64,000 nt of DNA from Blastocladiella emersonii ATCC 22665 (lineage: Eukaryota; Blastocladiomycota; Blastocladiomycetes; Blastocladiales; Blastocladiaceae): positions 4,216,001 through 4,280,000 of the forward strand of contig JANHCV010000001.1 of assembly GCA_025594325.1 (NCBI GenBank), read 5' to 3'. A program made the translations under genes and the position numbers. Numbering within the stretch: position 1 is the first letter of the stretch; every line of letters starts with the position of its first letter. This document shows positions 63,370-64,000 of the stretch, one piece after another. The notes below the pieces were generated by a model. It was not told the DNA's origin and searched no databases. It was given only the letters and a program-made list of their open reading frames with translations.

Positions 63370-63632
63370 GTTACATGAGCTACGTGGTTTCGTATGAGCT
63401 GCTTCTGAGAGGAATTGGACCAGATCGAGGGGAGAGGAGAAGCGAGGCAAGGCCGAGGCCGAGGGAGGGCGGCAGTCACGAGCACCAGAACCGCCGGCCG
63501 TTGCCCAGGCCGCCAGGGGTTCTGTTGCTTGTGCGCGAGCGCGAGTCAAACTCTCCCAAGAACAAGGGGTTCGGGTCCGGGAGCATAAGAAAATGTATAT
63601 CGTGAGCGCCTCCCGAGCAGCGGACGCGCGCT

Positions 63633-64000
63633 TCAGTCGTACTTGGACTGCTCGAGGCGGTCGCCCTGGCCGCCGCCACGGCAGCACACGAACCACGACG
63701 CGACAATGGCGAGGCCGAGGCCGGCGACGAGGAACACGGGCGACGTGGTCGACGCCTTGCGCCAGCCGGCCTTGATCCAGCCCGTGACGCGGCCGCGGGT
63801 CGAGGTCGCGTGCAGCTTGGCGGAGTGTCCCGCGACGCCGGCGACCTGCTTGACGACGTCGTCGAGCGCGGTCTGGATGCCCTTGGCCGTGAAGGGGAGC
63901 GGGTGGCCCTGCTCGGCGACGGCGTAGAACTCCTCGAGCGCGGGCACCGACAGCACGACGCGCGGCAGGTCCTCGGCGGCGATCCCGTACACGTTCTTGA
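63633..64000 (-). CDS. C-terminal part of a tail-anchored protein
   Basis: The gene enters from beyond the right edge; 122 codons are visible up to the stop at 63633. The visible part starts KNVYGIAAEDLPRVVLSVPALEEFY. A basic linker (STRGRVTGWIKAGWRKA) leads to one hydrophobic segment (SPVFLVAGLGLAIVASWFVCC) and a short polar tail. That is the form of a tail-anchored protein facing the cytosol. The GTG at 63992 is not a believable start, so the frame is treated as 5'-partial. The family is not recognised. Confidence 0.7.
   Translation of the reverse strand, partial: KNVYGIAAEDLPRVVLSVPALEEFYAVAEQGHPLPFTAKGIQTALDDVVKQVAGVAGHSAKLHATSTRGRVTGWIKAGWRKASTTSPVFLVAGLGLAIVASWFVCCRGGGQGDRLEQSKYD

Noticed and set aside
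1-64000. CRISPR arrays, insertion sequences, tRNA or rRNA genes
   Set aside because: No regularly spaced repeats, terminal inverted repeats with a transposase, or cloverleaf sequence were noticed by eye; a tRNA scan was not possible here.

Overview
The window is a gene-dense piece of a nuclear genome from what looks like a zoosporic (flagellated) fungus. The evidence is GC-rich coding DNA with G/C-ending codons, many short introns (mostly 52-80 nt, donors GTACGT/GTGCGT, acceptors usually TAG), fungal genes (GPI-type GH18 chitinase, NUP42-type FG nucleoporin, GEP4-type phosphatase), and two genes tied to cilia: CC2D2A (transition zone) and IFT22/RABL5 (intraflagellar transport). A class C GPCR with a periplasmic-binding-like ectodomain fits the same picture. 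A Blastocladiomycota-type genome (Allomyces/Catenaria-like) is my best guess; a chytrid is possible. This placement is inference from gene content and composition only.

Left part (1-17 kb): the 3' end of an SLC12 cation-chloride cotransporter, a GH18 chitinase with a GC-AG intron, an FIBP homologue enlarged by low-complexity sequence, cytosolic-type malate dehydrogenase, an orphan intronless membrane protein, a C1D/Rrp47 exosome cofactor, a small mitochondrial membrane protein, a mitochondrial DEAD-box helicase and trimethyllysine dioxygenase (carnitine synthesis). Centre (17-41 kb): CC2D2A, diphthine-ammonia ligase DPH6 with fused RidA domains, a rhomboid protease, a large disordered orphan, a CAMK/SNF1-like kinase, IFT22, RAD54, a TMEM242-like protein and an acidic orphan. 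Right part (41-64 kb): an EF-hand MscS channel, the class C GPCR, GNA1, a DUF4272 protein, NUP42, a WDR81-type BEACH/WD40 protein, ISCA2, a TPR plus metallo-beta-lactamase fusion, enolase-phosphatase E1, GEP4 and the end of a tail-anchored protein.

Genes alternate in strand for most of the window. Eleven convergent pairs have stop codons only 24-176 bp apart, and ten divergent pairs share 170-551 bp promoters. Functional themes are flagellum assembly (CC2D2A, IFT22), mitochondria (helicase, TMLHE, ISCA2, GEP4, small membrane protein), genome maintenance (RAD54), chitin/UDP-GlcNAc metabolism (chitinase, GNA1) and signalling (GPCR, MscS, kinase). The most interesting non-coding signal is a 20-bp composite element, two GACGCGTC palindromes 12 bp apart, present with one mismatch in the two divergent promoters that drive CC2D2A and IFT22. 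Exon joins below were worked out by hand from splice signals, reading phase and family alignment from memory; none has been tested against transcripts. I saw no transposon, tRNA, rRNA or CRISPR array by eye.
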